Of a stretch of 64,000 bases of DNA, positions 36,994 through 47,921 are shown one piece after another. The stretch comes from Beijerinckiaceae bacterium RH AL1 (GTDB lineage Bacteria > Pseudomonadota > Alphaproteobacteria > Rhizobiales > Beijerinckiaceae). Location of the stretch: contig LR590083.2 in assembly GCA_901457705.2 (NCBI GenBank), positions 1,674,597-1,738,596 on the forward strand, written 5' to 3'. The position numbers were made by a program, and so were the translations under genes. Numbering within the stretch: position 1 is the first letter of the stretch; each line of letters opens with the position of its first letter. The notes beneath the pieces were generated by a model. It searched no databases, was not told where the DNA came from, and saw only the letters and a list, made by a program, of their open reading frames with translations.

Positions 36994-39024
36994 ATGACCA
37001 AGCTCCTCGTCGACGGCATCGAGGTCGACGTCCCCGACACCTACACGCTGCTGCAGGCCTGCGAGGCGGCCGGCGCGGAGATCCCGCGCTTCTGCTTCCA
37101 TGAGCGGCTGTCGATCGCCGGCAACTGCCGCATGTGCCTCGTCGAGGTGAAGGGCGGGCCGCCGAAGCCGCAGGCCTCGTGCGCCGTCGGCGTGCGCGAC
37201 CTGCGCCCCGGCAAGGACGGGGCGCTCCCCGAGGTCCTCACCAAGTCGCCGATGACCAAGAAGGCGCGCGAAGGGGTGATGGAGTTCCTGCTCATCAACC
37301 ACCCGCTCGACTGCCCGATCTGCGACCAGGGCGGCGAATGCGACCTGCAGGACCAGGCGATGGCCTACGGCGTCGACTCGTCGCGCTTCGCCGAGAACAA
37401 GCGCGCCGTCGAGGACAAGTACATCGGCGTCATGGTGCGCACCTCGATGAACCGCTGCATCCACTGCACGCGGTGCGTCCGCTTCACCGCCGAGGTCGCC
37501 GGCACCGGCGACATGGGCGCGATCGGCCGCGGCGAGGACATGGAGATCACCACCTACCTCGAGAGCGCGATGGGCTCCGAGCTGCAGGGCAACGTCGCCG
37601 ACCTCTGCCCGGTCGGCGCGCTGCTGCCGAAGCCCTACGCCTTCAAGGCGCGGCCGTGGGAGCTCACCAAGACGCAGTCCATCGACGTGATGGATGCTTT
37701 GGGCTCAAACATCCGCATCGACACGCGCGGCCGCGAGGTCATGCGCATCCTGCCCGTCGTCAACGACGCGGTGAACGAGGAGTGGATCTCCGACAAGACG
37801 CGCCAGGTCGTCGACGGGCTGAAGAGCCGGCGCCTGGACAAGCCGCTGGTCCGCAAGGCCGGCAAGCTGACGCCGGTCTCCTGGGCCGAGGCCTTCGCAG
37901 TCGTGGCCGAGAAGGTGAAGGCCGCCGCCCCGCAGAAGATCGGCGCCCTCGCCGGCGACCTCTGCGCGGTCGAGGACATGTTCGCGCTGCAGCAGCTCAT
38001 GAAGCTGCTCGGCTCGCCGAACCTCGACTGCCGGCAGGACGGCGCCAAGCTCGACCCTTCGGCGGGACGCGCGTCCTACCTCTTCAACGCGACGGTCGCG
38101 GGGATCGAGGACGCCGATGCGATCCTGATCGTCGGCTCGAACCCGCGGCGGGAATCGCCCGTGCTCAACGCCCGCATCCGCAAGCGCTGGCTCAAAGGCG
38201 GCTTCCCCGTCGGCGTGATCGGCGAGCAGGCCGACCTCACCTATCCCTACAGCTATCTCGGTGCCGGGCCGGAGACGCTTGCCGACCTGCCCGCGGCTTT
38301 CGCCGAGGCGCTCGGCAAGGCCGCGCGGCCGCTGATCCTCGTTGGGCAGGGCGCGCTGGCGCGGGCGGACGGCGCCGCCGTCCTGGCGGCCGCCGCCAGG
38401 CACGGCGTCGTCTCGGTCCTCCATACGGCGGCGGCACGTGTCGGCGGCCTCGATCTCGGCTTCGTGCCGGGCGAGGGCGGCCTCGACGCGGCGGCGATGG
38501 CGGCGGGCGGCGCGCTCGACGTGCTGTTCAACCTCGGCGCCGACGAGCTCGCGATCGCGCCCGGCGCCTTCACGATCTACATCGGGACGCACGGCGACCG
38601 CGGCGCGGCGCGCGCCGACGTCGTGCTGCCGGCCGCCTGCTACACCGAGAAGTCCGGCACCTACGTCAACACCGAGGGCCGCGTGCAGCTCGCCGACCGC
38701 GCCAATTTCCCGCCCGGCGAGGCGCGCGAGGACTGGGCGATCCTGCGGGCGCTGTCGGCCGTCATCGGCAAGCCGCTGCCCTTCGACTCGCTCGCCGCGC
38801 TGCGCGCCAAGCTCTATGCCGCGCACCCGCACATGGCGCGGATCGACCAGATCGCGGAAGGGCCGGCCTTCGCCGCGCCGGCCGCCGGCGGCTCAATGAG
38901 CCGCGAGCCCTTCGTCTCGCCGATCGCCGACTTCTACCTCACGAACCCGATCGCCCGCGCGTCGAAGGTGATGCACGAGGCCTCGGCGCTCGCGCAGGGC
39001 GTCATGCGGCAGGCGGCGGAGTAG
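36994..39024 (+). CDS. nuoG: NADH-quinone oxidoreductase subunit G
   Basis: 75-kDa iron-sulfur subunit. 676 residues from ATG 36994 ([15 protein letters not shown]) with AGGAGGAG 8 bases upstream; the frame is open further upstream only through the repeat. Cluster motifs: [46 protein letters not shown] and a fourth at [12 protein letters not shown]. The C-terminal molybdopterin-oxidoreductase-like domain carries no cofactor in this family. Confidence 0.98.
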   Translation: MTKLLVDGIEVDVPDTYTLLQACEAAGAEIPRFCFHERLSIAGNCRMCLVEVKGGPPKPQASCAVGVRDLRPGKDGALPEVLTKSPMTKKAREGVMEFLLINHPLDCPICDQGGECDLQDQAMAYGVDSSRFAENKRAVEDKYIGVMVRTSMNRCIHCTRCVRFTAEVAGTGDMGAIGRGEDMEITTYLESAMGSELQGNVADLCPVGALLPKPYAFKARPWELTKTQSIDVMDALGSNIRIDTRGREVMRILPVVNDAVNEEWISDKTRQVVDGLKSRRLDKPLVRKAGKLTPVSWAEAFAVVAEKVKAAAPQKIGALAGDLCAVEDMFALQQLMKLLGSPNLDCRQDGAKLDPSAGRASYLFNATVAGIEDADAILIVGSNPRRESPVLNARIRKRWLKGGFPVGVIGEQADLTYPYSYLGAGPETLADLPAAFAEALGKAARPLILVGQGALARADGAAVLAAAARHGVVSVLHTAAARVGGLDLGFVPGEGGLDAAAMAAGGALDVLFNLGADELAIAPGAFTIYIGTHGDRGAARADVVLPAACYTEKSGTYVNTEGRVQLADRANFPPGEAREDWAILRALSAVIGKPLPFDSLAALRAKLYAAHPHMARIDQIAEGPAFAAPAAGGSMSREPFVSPIADFYLTNPIARASKVMHEASALAQGVMRQAAE

Positions 39025-39028
39025 GCGC

Positions 39029-40045
39029 ATGGACTGGCTCGGGCTCCTCCTCACCCTCATAAAGACCGTGGCGACGCTGGTCATCCTGCTGATCGGCATC
39101 GCCTACATCCTGCTCGCCGATCGCAAGATCTGGGCGGCAGTGCAGCTGCGCAAGGGACCGAACGTCGTCGGCCCCTTTCGCCTGTTCCAGAGCTTCGCCG
39201 ACCTCCTCAAGTTCGTGCTCAAGGAGCCGGTGATCCCGGCCGGCGCCAACAAGGGCGTGTTCCTGCTCGCGCCCTTCGTCATGGGCCTGCTCGCGCTCTC
39301 CGCCTGGGCGATCATCCCGGTCGCGCACGGCTGGGCGGTGGCCGACATCAACGTCGGGACGCTCTACATCTTCGCGATCTCGTCGCTGTCGGTCTACGGC
39401 GTGATCATGGGCGGCTGGGCCTCGAACTCGAAGTACCCGTTCCTCTCGGCGCTGCGCTCGGCGGCGCAGATGGTCTCCTACGAGGTGTCGATCGGCTTCG
39501 TGATCGTGACCGTCCTGCTCTGCGCCGGCTCGCTCAACCTCACCGCCATCGTGCAGGCGCAGGACACGCGCTTCGGCCTCTTCGGCTGGTACTGGCTGCC
39601 GCTGTTCCCGATGTTCGTGATCTTCTTCGTCTCGGCGCTGGCGGAGACGAACCGGCCGCCGTTCGACCTCGTCGAGGCGGAGTCGGAGCTCGTCGCCGGC
39701 TTCATGGTCGAGTACTCGTCCTCGCCGTACATGCTGTTCATGCTCGCCGAGTACGTGGCGATCATGACCATGAGCGCGCTGCAGGTGATCCTGTTCATGG
39801 GCGGCTGGCTGTCGCCGATCCCGTTCCCGCCGTTTACCTGGGTGCCCGGCGTGATCTGGTTCCTGATCAAGATCCTGCTCGTCTTCTTCATGTTCTCCAT
39901 GGTGAAGGCGTTCGTGCCGCGCTATCGCTACGACCAGCTGATGCGTCTCGGCTGGAAAGTCTTCCTGCCGCTGTCCCTCGCCTTCCTCGTCATCGTCGCC
40001 GCCGTGCTGGAGTTCACCGGCTGGGGCAGCGTGATGGCGCAATGA
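39029..40045 (+). CDS. nuoH: NADH-quinone oxidoreductase subunit H
   Basis: Membrane-arm subunit forming the quinone channel. 338 residues, about eight helices. Motifs: [55 protein letters not shown]-type stretch, and [20 protein letters not shown]. Four bases after nuoG. Confidence 0.98.
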   Translation: MDWLGLLLTLIKTVATLVILLIGIAYILLADRKIWAAVQLRKGPNVVGPFRLFQSFADLLKFVLKEPVIPAGANKGVFLLAPFVMGLLALSAWAIIPVAHGWAVADINVGTLYIFAISSLSVYGVIMGGWASNSKYPFLSALRSAAQMVSYEVSIGFVIVTVLLCAGSLNLTAIVQAQDTRFGLFGWYWLPLFPMFVIFFVSALAETNRPPFDLVEAESELVAGFMVEYSSSPYMLFMLAEYVAIMTMSALQVILFMGGWLSPIPFPPFTWVPGVIWFLIKILLVFFMFSMVKAFVPRYRYDQLMRLGWKVFLPLSLAFLVIVAAVLEFTGWGSVMAQ

Positions 40046-40076
40046 TCATGCGCGCAGCAAAAGAAGGAGCTTTCAC

Positions 40077-40565
40077 ATGAAGCTCGACCAGGCCGCCAAG
40101 CAGCTGCTCCTCAAGGAGTTCGTCGGCGCGTTCTTCCTGTCGATGCGCTACTTCTTCAAGCCGAAGGCGACGATCAACTATCCGCACGAGAAGAACCCGA
40201 TGTCGCCGCGCTACCGCGGCGAGCACGCGCTGCGCCGCTACCCCAACGGCGAGGAGCGCTGCATCGCGTGCAAGCTCTGCGAGGCGATCTGCCCGGCGCA
40301 GGCGATCACTATCGAGGCGGGGCCGCGCCGCAACGACGGCACGCGCCGCACCACGCGCTACGACATCGACATGGTGAAGTGCATCTACTGCGGCTTCTGC
40401 CAGGAGGCCTGCCCGGTCGATGCGATCGTCGAGGGCCCCAACGCCGAGTTCGCGACCGAGACGCGCGAGGAGCTCTACTACGACAAGGCGCGCCTGCTCG
40501 CGAACGGCGACCGCTGGGAGCGCGAGATCGCGCGCAACATCGCGATGGACTCGCCGTATCGATGA
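40077..40565 (+). CDS. nuoI: NADH-quinone oxidoreductase subunit I
   Basis: Carries clusters N6a and N6b between NuoG and NuoB. 162 residues with two ferredoxin motifs, [16 protein letters not shown] and [16 protein letters not shown]. The N-terminal amphipathic helix ([14 protein letters not shown] region) lies on the membrane arm. AAGGAG is 9 bases before the ATG. Confidence 0.98.
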   Translation: MKLDQAAKQLLLKEFVGAFFLSMRYFFKPKATINYPHEKNPMSPRYRGEHALRRYPNGEERCIACKLCEAICPAQAITIEAGPRRNDGTRRTTRYDIDMVKCIYCGFCQEACPVDAIVEGPNAEFATETREELYYDKARLLANGDRWEREIARNIAMDSPYR

Positions 40566-41200
40566 CCGCCGTCCCGTTCTTCTTCTACCTCTTCTCGATC
40601 GTGCTGATCGCCTCGGCGTTCATGGTCGTGACCTCGAAGAACCCCGTGCACTCGGTGCTCTTCCTCATCCTCGCCTTCGTCAACGCGGCGGGGCTGTTCC
40701 TGCTGCTCGAGGCCGAGTTCCTGGCGATGATCCTCATCGTCGTCTACGTCGGCGCGGTGGCGGTGCTGTTCCTGTTCGTCGTCATGATGCTCGACGTCGA
40801 CTTCGCCGAGCTGCGCCAGGGCTTCCTCAAGTACCTGCCGATCGGCGTGATGATCGGCGCCCTGCTCGCGGTCGAGCTGATCGGCGTCGGCATCCTGTGG
40901 AGCCTGGGGCAGGGCACGATCGCGCAGGCGACGACGCCGGCGCCCGTCGACCTCAACAACACGACGGCGCTCGGTGCGGTGATCTACACGCAGTACCTCG
41001 TGCTGTTCCAGGCGGCCGGCCTCGTGCTCCTGACCGCTATGATCGGCGCGATCGTGCTGACGCTGCGCCATCGCCCCTACGTCAAGCGGCAGTCGATTCC
41101 CGAGCAGAACGCGCGCACGCCGGCCTCGGCCGTGCAGCTGCACAAGGTGGCCTCGCGACAGGGCGTCGACGCGACCACGGGCGTGAAGGAGCCGGCATGA
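40562..41200 (+). CDS. nuoJ: NADH-quinone oxidoreductase subunit J
   Basis: Membrane-arm subunit next to NuoK. 212 residues, five helices; motifs [27 protein letters not shown]-type and [18 protein letters not shown] (the pi-bulge helix 3). A hydrophilic C-terminal tail of about 40 residues. It overlaps nuoI and nuoK by 4 bases each. Confidence 0.97.
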   Translation: MTAVPFFFYLFSIVLIASAFMVVTSKNPVHSVLFLILAFVNAAGLFLLLEAEFLAMILIVVYVGAVAVLFLFVVMMLDVDFAELRQGFLKYLPIGVMIGALLAVELIGVGILWSLGQGTIAQATTPAPVDLNNTTALGAVIYTQYLVLFQAAGLVLLTAMIGAIVLTLRHRPYVKRQSIPEQNARTPASAVQLHKVASRQGVDATTGVKEPA

Positions 41201-41502
41201 TCTCGCTCGGCCACTACCTCACCGTCGCGGCGATCGTCTTCACGCTCGGCGTCGCCGGCATCATCCTCAACCGCAAGAACATCATCGTCATCTTGATGTC
41301 GGTCGAGCTGATCCTGCTCTCGGTCAACATCAACCTCGTCGCCTTCTCGAGCTTCCTGCACGACCTCACGGGCCAGGTGTTCGCGCTGTTCATCCTCACG
41401 GTGGCGGCGGCGGAGGCGGCGATCGGGCTTGCGATCCTCGTCACCTACTTCCGCAACGCGGGGACGATCGCGGTCGAAGACATCAACGCGATGAAGGGCT
41501 GA
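41197..41502 (+). CDS. nuoK: NADH-quinone oxidoreductase subunit K
   Basis: Small proton-path subunit. 101 residues, three helices. The essential Glu residues sit in [17 protein letters not shown] (helix 2) and in [16 protein letters not shown] (helix 3). ATG 41197 overlaps nuoJ by 4 bases. Confidence 0.98.
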   Translation: MISLGHYLTVAAIVFTLGVAGIILNRKNIIVILMSVELILLSVNINLVAFSSFLHDLTGQVFALFILTVAAAEAAIGLAILVTYFRNAGTIAVEDINAMKG

Positions 41503-41509
41503 GTTTTCC

Positions 41510-43615
41510 ATGGTCAACGCCATCGTCGCGCTGCCGCTCCTCGGCTTCCTGATCGCCGCGCTCCTCGGCAAGGAGATCGGCGACCGCGGCGCGCAGATCC
41601 TCACCACCGCCTTCCTGTTCGTCTCGGCGCTGTTCTCGTGGATCGTGTTCTTCCAGTACGCGCTCGGCGCGGCGCCGATGAGCGTCAGCGTGCTCGGCGA
41701 CTGGTTCACGGTCGGCAGCCTCAAGGTCGAGTGGGCCTTCCGCGTCGACACGCTCACGGCCGTGATGCTCGTCGTGGTGTGCACGGTCTCCTCGCTCGTG
41801 CACCTCTACTCGTTCGGCTACATGGCCGAGGATCCGGCCAAGGCGCGCTTCTTCGCCTACCTGTCGCTCTTCACCTTCGCGATGCTGATGCTCGTGACGG
41901 CCGACAACCTCGTGCAGATGTTCTTCGGCTGGGAGGGCGTCGGTCTCGCCTCGTACCTCCTCATCGGCTTCTGGTATGAGAAGCCGACGGCGAACGCCGC
42001 CGCCATCAAGGCTTTCGTCGTCAACCGCGTCGGCGACTTCGGCTTCCTGCTCGGCATCTTCACCGTGTTCATGGTGACGCATTCCGTCGCCTTCGACACG
42101 ATCTTCGCCGCCGCCCCCGGCCTTGCCGGCAAGACCGCGCACGTCTTCGGCCACGACTGGCCGGTGATGGAGGTCGCCTGCTTCCTCCTGTTCATGGGCG
42201 CGATGGGCAAGTCGGCGCAGTTCCTGCTCCACACCTGGCTGCCGGACGCCATGGAGGGCCCGACGCCGGTCTCGGCGCTGATCCACGCCGCCACCATGGT
42301 GACGGCCGGCGTCTTCATGGTCGCGCGCCTGTCGCCGCTCTTCGAGCAGGCGCCGGCGGCGCTCTCCTTCGTCACCATCGTCGGCGGCACGACCTGCTTC
42401 TTCGCCGCGACGATCGGCTGCGTTCAGACCGACATCAAGCGCGTCGTCGCCTACTCGACCTGCTCGCAGCTCGGCTACATGTTCGTCGGCCTCGGCGTCG
42501 GCGGCTTCGGCCTCGGCATCTTCCACCTCTTCACGCACGCCTTCTTCAAGGCGCTGCTGTTCCTCGGTGCCGGCTCGGTCATCAACGCGATGCACCACGA
42601 GCAGGACATGCGCCACATGGGGGCGCTGCGGACCAAGATCCCGCGCACCTACTGGGCGATGACGATCGGCACGCTGGCGCTCGTCGGCTTCCCCTTCACC
42701 GCCGGCTGGTACTCGAAGGACGCGATCATCGAGGCCGCCTACGCGGCGACGACGCCCGGCCACGTCTACGCCTGGCTGCTCGCCACGGCGGCGGTGTTCC
42801 TCACCTCGTTCTACTCGTTCCGACTCGTGTTCATGACCTTCTTCGAGGAGCCCCGCTGGGAGGTCGCGCACGCGCATGCCGACAACACCGGGATCACCGA
42901 CGCGGAGGGGCCGAAGGCGCATCTCGAGCCGACCAACCGGCCCGAGACCGGCGGCCAGGACCATGTCACCGCCGATCATCCGCACGCCGCGGGCGCCCAC
43001 GACGTGAAGCTCGACCCGCACGACGTCCATACCGGCGGCCACGCGTTCGAGCCGCACGAGTCGCCGAGCACGATGCTGATCCCGCTCTACGTGCTGTCCT
43101 TTGGCGCGCTCTTCGCGGGCGTCCTGTTCTCGAGCCACTTCATAGGCGAGCACCAGGCCGAGTTCTGGAAGGGCGCGATCTACTACGGGCCGAACAACCA
43201 CATCCTCGAGGACATGGAGAAGATCCCGTTCCTCATCAAGCAGCTGCCGACGCTGATGCTGGCCTTGGGCTTCGCGCTCGCCTGGTACGGCTACATCCGC
43301 AACCAGAAGGCGCCGGCTGGCTGGGCGAAGCAGAACCCGATCATCTACGATTTCCTGTCGCACAAGTGGTACTTCGACGAGCTCTACGACATGATCTTCG
43401 TGAAGCCCGCCTTCATGATCGGCCGCCTGTTCTGGAAGCGCGGCGACGTCGGGATCATCGACCGGTTCGGGCCCGACGGCCTGTCGGCCGCCGTGGTCGA
43501 CGTCACCAAGCAGGCCGTGCGCCTGCAGACCGGCTACGTCTACCACTACGCGTTCGCGATGCTGATCGGCGTGACGGTGCTCGCGACCTGGTACGTCGTC
43601 GGGGGGATGCACTAG
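41510..43615 (+). CDS. nuoL: NADH-quinone oxidoreductase subunit L
   Basis: Distal antiporter-like subunit with the lateral helix. 701 residues. Motifs: [51 protein letters not shown]-type core with Lys and His of the proton path, and [16 protein letters not shown] hydrophilic His/Asp/Gly-rich loop (about residues 460-520) interrupts the C-terminal helices, a common lineage feature. It ends WYVVGGMH. Confidence 0.98.
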   Translation: MVNAIVALPLLGFLIAALLGKEIGDRGAQILTTAFLFVSALFSWIVFFQYALGAAPMSVSVLGDWFTVGSLKVEWAFRVDTLTAVMLVVVCTVSSLVHLYSFGYMAEDPAKARFFAYLSLFTFAMLMLVTADNLVQMFFGWEGVGLASYLLIGFWYEKPTANAAAIKAFVVNRVGDFGFLLGIFTVFMVTHSVAFDTIFAAAPGLAGKTAHVFGHDWPVMEVACFLLFMGAMGKSAQFLLHTWLPDAMEGPTPVSALIHAATMVTAGVFMVARLSPLFEQAPAALSFVTIVGGTTCFFAATIGCVQTDIKRVVAYSTCSQLGYMFVGLGVGGFGLGIFHLFTHAFFKALLFLGAGSVINAMHHEQDMRHMGALRTKIPRTYWAMTIGTLALVGFPFTAGWYSKDAIIEAAYAATTPGHVYAWLLATAAVFLTSFYSFRLVFMTFFEEPRWEVAHAHADNTGITDAEGPKAHLEPTNRPETGGQDHVTADHPHAAGAHDVKLDPHDVHTGGHAFEPHESPSTMLIPLYVLSFGALFAGVLFSSHFIGEHQAEFWKGAIYYGPNNHILEDMEKIPFLIKQLPTLMLALGFALAWYGYIRNQKAPAGWAKQNPIIYDFLSHKWYFDELYDMIFVKPAFMIGRLFWKRGDVGIIDRFGPDGLSAAVVDVTKQAVRLQTGYVYHYAFAMLIGVTVLATWYVVGGMH

Positions 43616-43789
43616 CCATGATGACGACCCTCAAGCCCCTCATGGTGAGGAGCGCCGCAGGCGCGTCTCGAACCACGAGGGCTCCAAGTGGCGCCGTGTC
43701 GGGACCGCCTCGTGGTTCGAGACGCCGCTTCGCGGCTCCTCACCATGAGGCTACTGGGACGCCGGCGCTCACGACGACGGGGATGCACT
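43603..43789. repeat. Family B repeat copy 3 with flanking 11-base direct repeats, between nuoL and nuoM
   Basis: Palindromic core about 43636-43755 (CTCATGGTGAGGAGCGC ... TCTCGAACCACGAGG ... GGTTCGAGACG ... CTCCTCACCATGAGG). GGGGATGCACT occurs at both sides, 43603-43613 in the nuoL end and 43779-43789 just before the nuoM ATG, as expected for a duplicated insertion site. Confidence 0.85.
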
Positions 43790-43790
43790 G

Positions 43791-45437
43791 ATGTTCGGCT
43801 TCGGCATCCTCTCCGGGCTCATCGTCCTGCCGCTCGTCGGCACAGCGTTCATCCTCGTGCTGCGCGGCGAGGACGAGGCGACGCTGCAGAACGCCCGCTG
43901 GGCGGCGCTTATCACCACGATCGTCACCTTCTTGCTCTCGCTCTACGCCTGGGCCTCGTTCGATACGTCGTCCTCGGCCTTCCAGTTCGTCGAGGAGCAC
44001 GCCTGGTTCGGCGCCGGCCTCACCTACAAGCTCGGCGTCGACGGGATCTCGTTCCCGTTCATCGTGCTGACGACCTTCCTGATGCCGTTCTGCATCCTCA
44101 CCTCGTGGCGGTCGATCGACTTCCGGGTGAAGGACTTCATGATCGCCTTCCTGGTGCTCGAGACGCTGATGATCGGCGTCTTCGCCTCGCTCGACCTCGT
44201 GCTCTTCTACCTGTTCTTCGAGGGCGGCCTCATCCCGATGTTCCTCATCATCGGCATCTGGGGCCACGGGCGGAAGGTCTACGCGGCGTTCAAGTTCTTC
44301 CTCTACACGCTGACCGGCTCGCTGCTGATGCTGCTCGCCATCATGGCGATGTACGGGGTCGCCGGCACGACCGACATCACGGTGCTGCTGCACACCCACT
44401 TCCCGGCGTCGATGCAGACCTGGCTGTGGCTCGCCTTCTTCGCCTCGCTCGCGGTGAAGATGCCGATGTGGCCGGTCCACACCTGGCTGCCGGACGCGCA
44501 CGTCGAGGCGCCGACGGCGGGCTCGGTGATCCTGGCCGGCATCCTGCTCAAGATGGGCGGGTACGGCTTCCTGCGCTTCTCGCTGCCGATGTTCCCCGAC
44601 GCGTCGCACTATTTCGCGCCGCTCGTCTTCGCGATGTCGGTGATCGCGATCATCTACACGTCGCTCGTCGCGCTCGTGCAGGAGGACATGAAGAAGCTGA
44701 TCGCCTACTCGTCCGTCGCCCACATGGGCTTCGTGACGATGGGCCTGTTCTCCTTCACCGAGCAGGGCATCCAGGGCGCGATCTTCCAGATGGTGTCGCA
44801 CGGCCTCGTGTCGGGCGCGCTGTTCCTCTGCGTCGGCGTCGTCTACGACCGCATGCACACCCGCGAGATCGCCGCCTACGGCGGCCTCGTCCACCGCATG
44901 CCGCGCTACGCCACCGCCTTCATGGTCTTCACGATGGCCAACGTCGGGCTGCCGGGCACGTCCGGCTTCGTCGGCGAGTTCCTCACCATGCTCGGCACCT
45001 ACCAGGTCAACACCTGGGTCGCGATGTTCGCGGCGACCGGCGTCATCCTCTCGGCCGCCTACGCGCTCTACCTCTACCGCCGCGTGATCTTCGGCGTGAT
45101 GACCAAGGACAGCTTGAAGTCGATCCTCGATCTCAACCCCCGCGAGCTCGGCATGCTGGCGACGCTCGTCGTGCTCGTCATCTTCTACGGCTTCCACCCC
45201 TCGCCGATCCTCAACGCCTCCGGCCCCAGCGTCGCCGCGCTCGTGAAGACCGACCAGGAGGCGACCTTGGCGAGAGGCCGCGCCGCAGCGCTTCCGTCAT
45301 TGCGAGCCGCAGGCGAAGCAACCCAGGGGGTGCCGCGCACGGTCGGCCCGGATGTCTCACCTGCGGCCCCTGGGTTGCTTCGCTCCGCTCGCAATGACGA
45401 GCCCCGCCCGACACTCGCCGCGGATCTCAACCGATGA
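43791..45437 (+). CDS. nuoM: NADH-quinone oxidoreductase subunit M with repeat-encoded C-terminus
   Basis: Antiporter-like proton-pumping subunit. 548 residues, about 14 helices; motifs [17 protein letters not shown] (essential Glu), [24 protein letters not shown] and [18 protein letters not shown]. The family usually ends near residue 500; here about 34 of the last 47 residues are encoded by a family A palindromic repeat (45296-45398) read in frame, followed by a short tail. The stop overlaps the nuoN ATG by 4 bases. Confidence 0.96.
   Translation: MFGFGILSGLIVLPLVGTAFILVLRGEDEATLQNARWAALITTIVTFLLSLYAWASFDTSSSAFQFVEEHAWFGAGLTYKLGVDGISFPFIVLTTFLMPFCILTSWRSIDFRVKDFMIAFLVLETLMIGVFASLDLVLFYLFFEGGLIPMFLIIGIWGHGRKVYAAFKFFLYTLTGSLLMLLAIMAMYGVAGTTDITVLLHTHFPASMQTWLWLAFFASLAVKMPMWPVHTWLPDAHVEAPTAGSVILAGILLKMGGYGFLRFSLPMFPDASHYFAPLVFAMSVIAIIYTSLVALVQEDMKKLIAYSSVAHMGFVTMGLFSFTEQGIQGAIFQMVSHGLVSGALFLCVGVVYDRMHTREIAAYGGLVHRMPRYATAFMVFTMANVGLPGTSGFVGEFLTMLGTYQVNTWVAMFAATGVILSAAYALYLYRRVIFGVMTKDSLKSILDLNPRELGMLATLVVLVIFYGFHPSPILNASGPSVAALVKTDQEATLARGRAAALPSLRAAGEATQGVPRTVGPDVSPAAPGLLRSARNDEPRPTLAADLNR
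45296..45398. repeat. Palindromic repeat family A copy 2, inside the nuoM reading frame
   Basis: Same arms as the copy at 3169-3270 (GTCATTGCGAG / CTCGCAATGAC and GCAACCCAGGG / CCCTGGGTTGC) around a different loop. It is translated as part of the NuoM C-terminus ([10 protein letters not shown] ... [11 protein letters not shown]) without a stop. Confidence 0.9.
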
Positions 45438-46915
45438 ACCTGCCCCTCGAGCTGCATCCCAGCGCGATGCTCCTGAACCCGATGGCCTTCAACGTCGCGC
45501 ACGCGCTGCCCGAGCTCATCCTCGCCGTTGGCGCGCTGTTCCTTCTCTTGTTCGGCGCGATCCGCGGCAAGGAGTCCGACGGCCCGGTCACCGAGATCGC
45601 CATCGGCGTGCTCGGCCTCGCCATCGTCGTCATCCTGCTCAACGCGCATGCCAAGGCGATCGTCTTCGACGGCGCCTTCATCGACGACGGGTTCGGGCGC
45701 TTCATGAAGGTGCTGACGCTCGTCGGCTCGATCGTCACGCTGCTCATGGGCCAGAGCTTCCTGGCGCGCGAGAAGATCGACAAGTTCGAGTATCCGATCC
45801 TCGTCATCCTCTCGACGCTCGGCGCGCTGATCCTGATCTCGGCGACCGGCCTCATCACGCTCTACCTCGGGCTCGAGCTGATGAGCCTCGCGCTCTACGT
45901 CATCGCCGCCTTTCACCGCGACGACCGCCGCGCCTCCGAGGCCGGCCTCAAGTACTTCGTGCTCGGCGCGCTGTCGTCCGGCATGCTGCTCTACGGCGCC
46001 TCGCTGCTCTACGGCTTTGCCGGCACGGTCGAGTTCGCCGGCATCGCCACCCGCATCGCCGAGGGCGGCGCGAGCCAGAACATCGGCCTGCTCTTCGGCC
46101 TCGTGTTCCTGATGGCCGGGCTCGCCTTCAAGATGTCGGTCGCGCCCTTTCACATGTGGACGCCCGACGTCTACCAGGGCGCGCCGACGCCGGTGACGGC
46201 CTTCTTCGCCACCGCGCCGAAGATGGCGGCGGTCGCGGTGACGACGCGCGTCATCGTCACCGCCTTTCCCGGCATCACGCTGCAGTGGCAGCAGCTCATC
46301 ATCTTCATCTCGATCCTGTCGATGGCGCTCGGCTCGTTCGCGGCGATCGGCCAGACCAACATCAAGCGGCTAATGGCCTACTCGGCGATCGGCCACATGG
46401 GCTTCGCGCTCGTCGGCCTCGCCGCCGGCACGCAGGAGGGCGTGCAGGGCGTCGTCATCTACATGGCGATCTACCTCACCATGACGCTCGGCACGTTCGC
46501 GGCGATCCTCTCGATGAAGATCGGCGGCCGCAACCTCGAGAACATCGCCGACCTCATGGGCCTCGCCAAGACGCATCCCGGCATGGCGTTCTTCCTCGCC
46601 ACGATGATGTTCTCGATGGCCGGCATCCCGCCGCTCGCCGGCTTCTTCGCCAAGTTCTACGTGTTCAACGCGGCGATCCACGCGCATCTCTTCGTGCTCG
46701 CGGTGATCGGCGTGCTGATGAGCGTGGTGGCGGCCTTCTACTACCTGCGGATCGTCAAGTTCATGTACTTCGACGAGGCCGGCGTGCCGTTCGACCGGCA
46801 GTCGCCGCTGCTGCAGGGCGTGCTGACGATCACCGGCCTCCTGGTGCTCGCCCTGTGGGTCTACCCGCCGGCCTTCATCGGCGCCGCCAGCGCCGCGGCG
46901 AAGAGCCTGTTCTGA
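45434..46915 (+). CDS. nuoN: NADH-quinone oxidoreductase subunit N
   Basis: Third antiporter-like subunit. 493 residues, about 14 helices; motifs [20 protein letters not shown] (essential Glu), [28 protein letters not shown]-type core and [20 protein letters not shown]. Last gene of the nuo set; a family C inverted repeat pair follows. Confidence 0.98.
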   Translation: MNLPLELHPSAMLLNPMAFNVAHALPELILAVGALFLLLFGAIRGKESDGPVTEIAIGVLGLAIVVILLNAHAKAIVFDGAFIDDGFGRFMKVLTLVGSIVTLLMGQSFLAREKIDKFEYPILVILSTLGALILISATGLITLYLGLELMSLALYVIAAFHRDDRRASEAGLKYFVLGALSSGMLLYGASLLYGFAGTVEFAGIATRIAEGGASQNIGLLFGLVFLMAGLAFKMSVAPFHMWTPDVYQGAPTPVTAFFATAPKMAAVAVTTRVIVTAFPGITLQWQQLIIFISILSMALGSFAAIGQTNIKRLMAYSAIGHMGFALVGLAAGTQEGVQGVVIYMAIYLTMTLGTFAAILSMKIGGRNLENIADLMGLAKTHPGMAFFLATMMFSMAGIPPLAGFFAKFYVFNAAIHAHLFVLAVIGVLMSVVAAFYYLRIVKFMYFDEAGVPFDRQSPLLQGVLTITGLLVLALWVYPPAFIGAASAAAKSLF

Positions 46916-46934
46916 GAGGGGCGGCACGGCTTCT

Positions 46935-47089
46935 CCTTCTCCCGCCTGCGGGAGAAGGTGGCCCCGCGAAGCGGGGTCGGATGAGGGACGTCCCAGACGG
47001 TCGGCGTCGGCCGGCACTGAGCGTCTCCCCGGCCTCCCTCATCCGACCCGACTTCGTCGGGCCACCTTCTCCCGCAAGCGGGAGAAGGG
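46935..47089. repeat. Repeat family C, inverted pair between nuoN and birA
   Basis: Forward copy about 46935-46987 and reversed copy about 47035-47089, nearly filling the 187-base gap. The distal arm ends GGGAGAAGGGAAGG, overlapping the apparent ribosome site of birA. Confidence 0.9.
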
Positions 47090-47102
47090 AAGGCTGCGGC
47101 GC

Positions 47103-47864
47103 ATGACCCCCTTCCGCATCTTCGCCCACGACACGCTCGGCTCGACCAACGACGAGGCGATGGCGCGGCTGCGCGTCGGCGAGGCGTCGGGCTTCATCGT
47201 CACCGCGGCGAGCCAGACCGGCGGGCGCGGGCGCCAGGGCCGCAGCTGGTCCTCGCCGCCCGGCAACCTCTACGCGAGCCTCGGCCTCGTCGATCCCGCC
47301 CCGCTCGGCGTCGCGCCGCAGCTCGGCTTCGTCGCCGGCGTCGCGCTCTGCGAGGTCTTGCGCGCGAGACTCGGCAACGATCCCCGCCTGCAGATCAAAT
47401 GGCCCAACGACGCGGTCTTCGAGGGCGCCAAGCTCGCCGGCATCCTGCTCGAGAGCGCCAGGCTCGCCGACGGCCGCCTCGCCTGCGTCATCGGCTTCGG
47501 CGTCAACTGCGTCTCGCATCCCGACAATCTCGCCTATCGCGCCACCGACCTCGCCGCCGCCGGCGATCCGGCGCCCGACGCCGCCGCTGTGCTGGCGGCG
47601 CTGGCGGATGCCATGGCGCGCGGCCTCGCGCTGTGGCGGCGCGGCGAGAACTTCGCCGCGATCCGCGCCGCCTGGCTCGAGCGGGCCGCGGGATTGGGCG
47701 GCCGCATCACGGTCAACATGCCGGGCAGGGCGCCGCTCGAGGGCACCTTTCGCGGACTCGATGTCGCAGGGCGGCTTCTCCTTGCGAGTGGCGCCGACCA
47801 GATCGCCATCGACGCGGGTGATGTTTTCTTACCCGGCCTCGCGGCGGGTGCTAAGGAAGCTTAG
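47103..47864 (+). CDS. birA: Biotin-[acetyl-CoA carboxylase] ligase (class I BirA)
   Basis: Attaches biotin to carrier proteins such as AccB. 253 residues without the N-terminal helix-turn-helix, so it is not a repressor. Motifs: TLGSTNDEAM, TGGRGRQGRSWSSPPGNLY (biotinyl-AMP loop), IKWPNDAVFEGAKLAGIL and IGFGVNC. The small C-terminal beta domain is present. It follows nuoN, a conserved order in Hyphomicrobiales. Confidence 0.95.
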   Translation: MTPFRIFAHDTLGSTNDEAMARLRVGEASGFIVTAASQTGGRGRQGRSWSSPPGNLYASLGLVDPAPLGVAPQLGFVAGVALCEVLRARLGNDPRLQIKWPNDAVFEGAKLAGILLESARLADGRLACVIGFGVNCVSHPDNLAYRATDLAAAGDPAPDAAAVLAALADAMARGLALWRRGENFAAIRAAWLERAAGLGGRITVNMPGRAPLEGTFRGLDVAGRLLLASGADQIAIDAGDVFLPGLAAGAKEA

Positions 47865-47921
47865 CTTAAAGACACGACGAACGGCCGCCGCGGCGGCACG
47901 GGACGGAAAGCGACATGACGG

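Noticed and set aside
41483-43612. 709-codon open frame on the minus strand opposite nuoL
   Set aside because: Antisense to an intact nuoL; highly charged low-complexity product.
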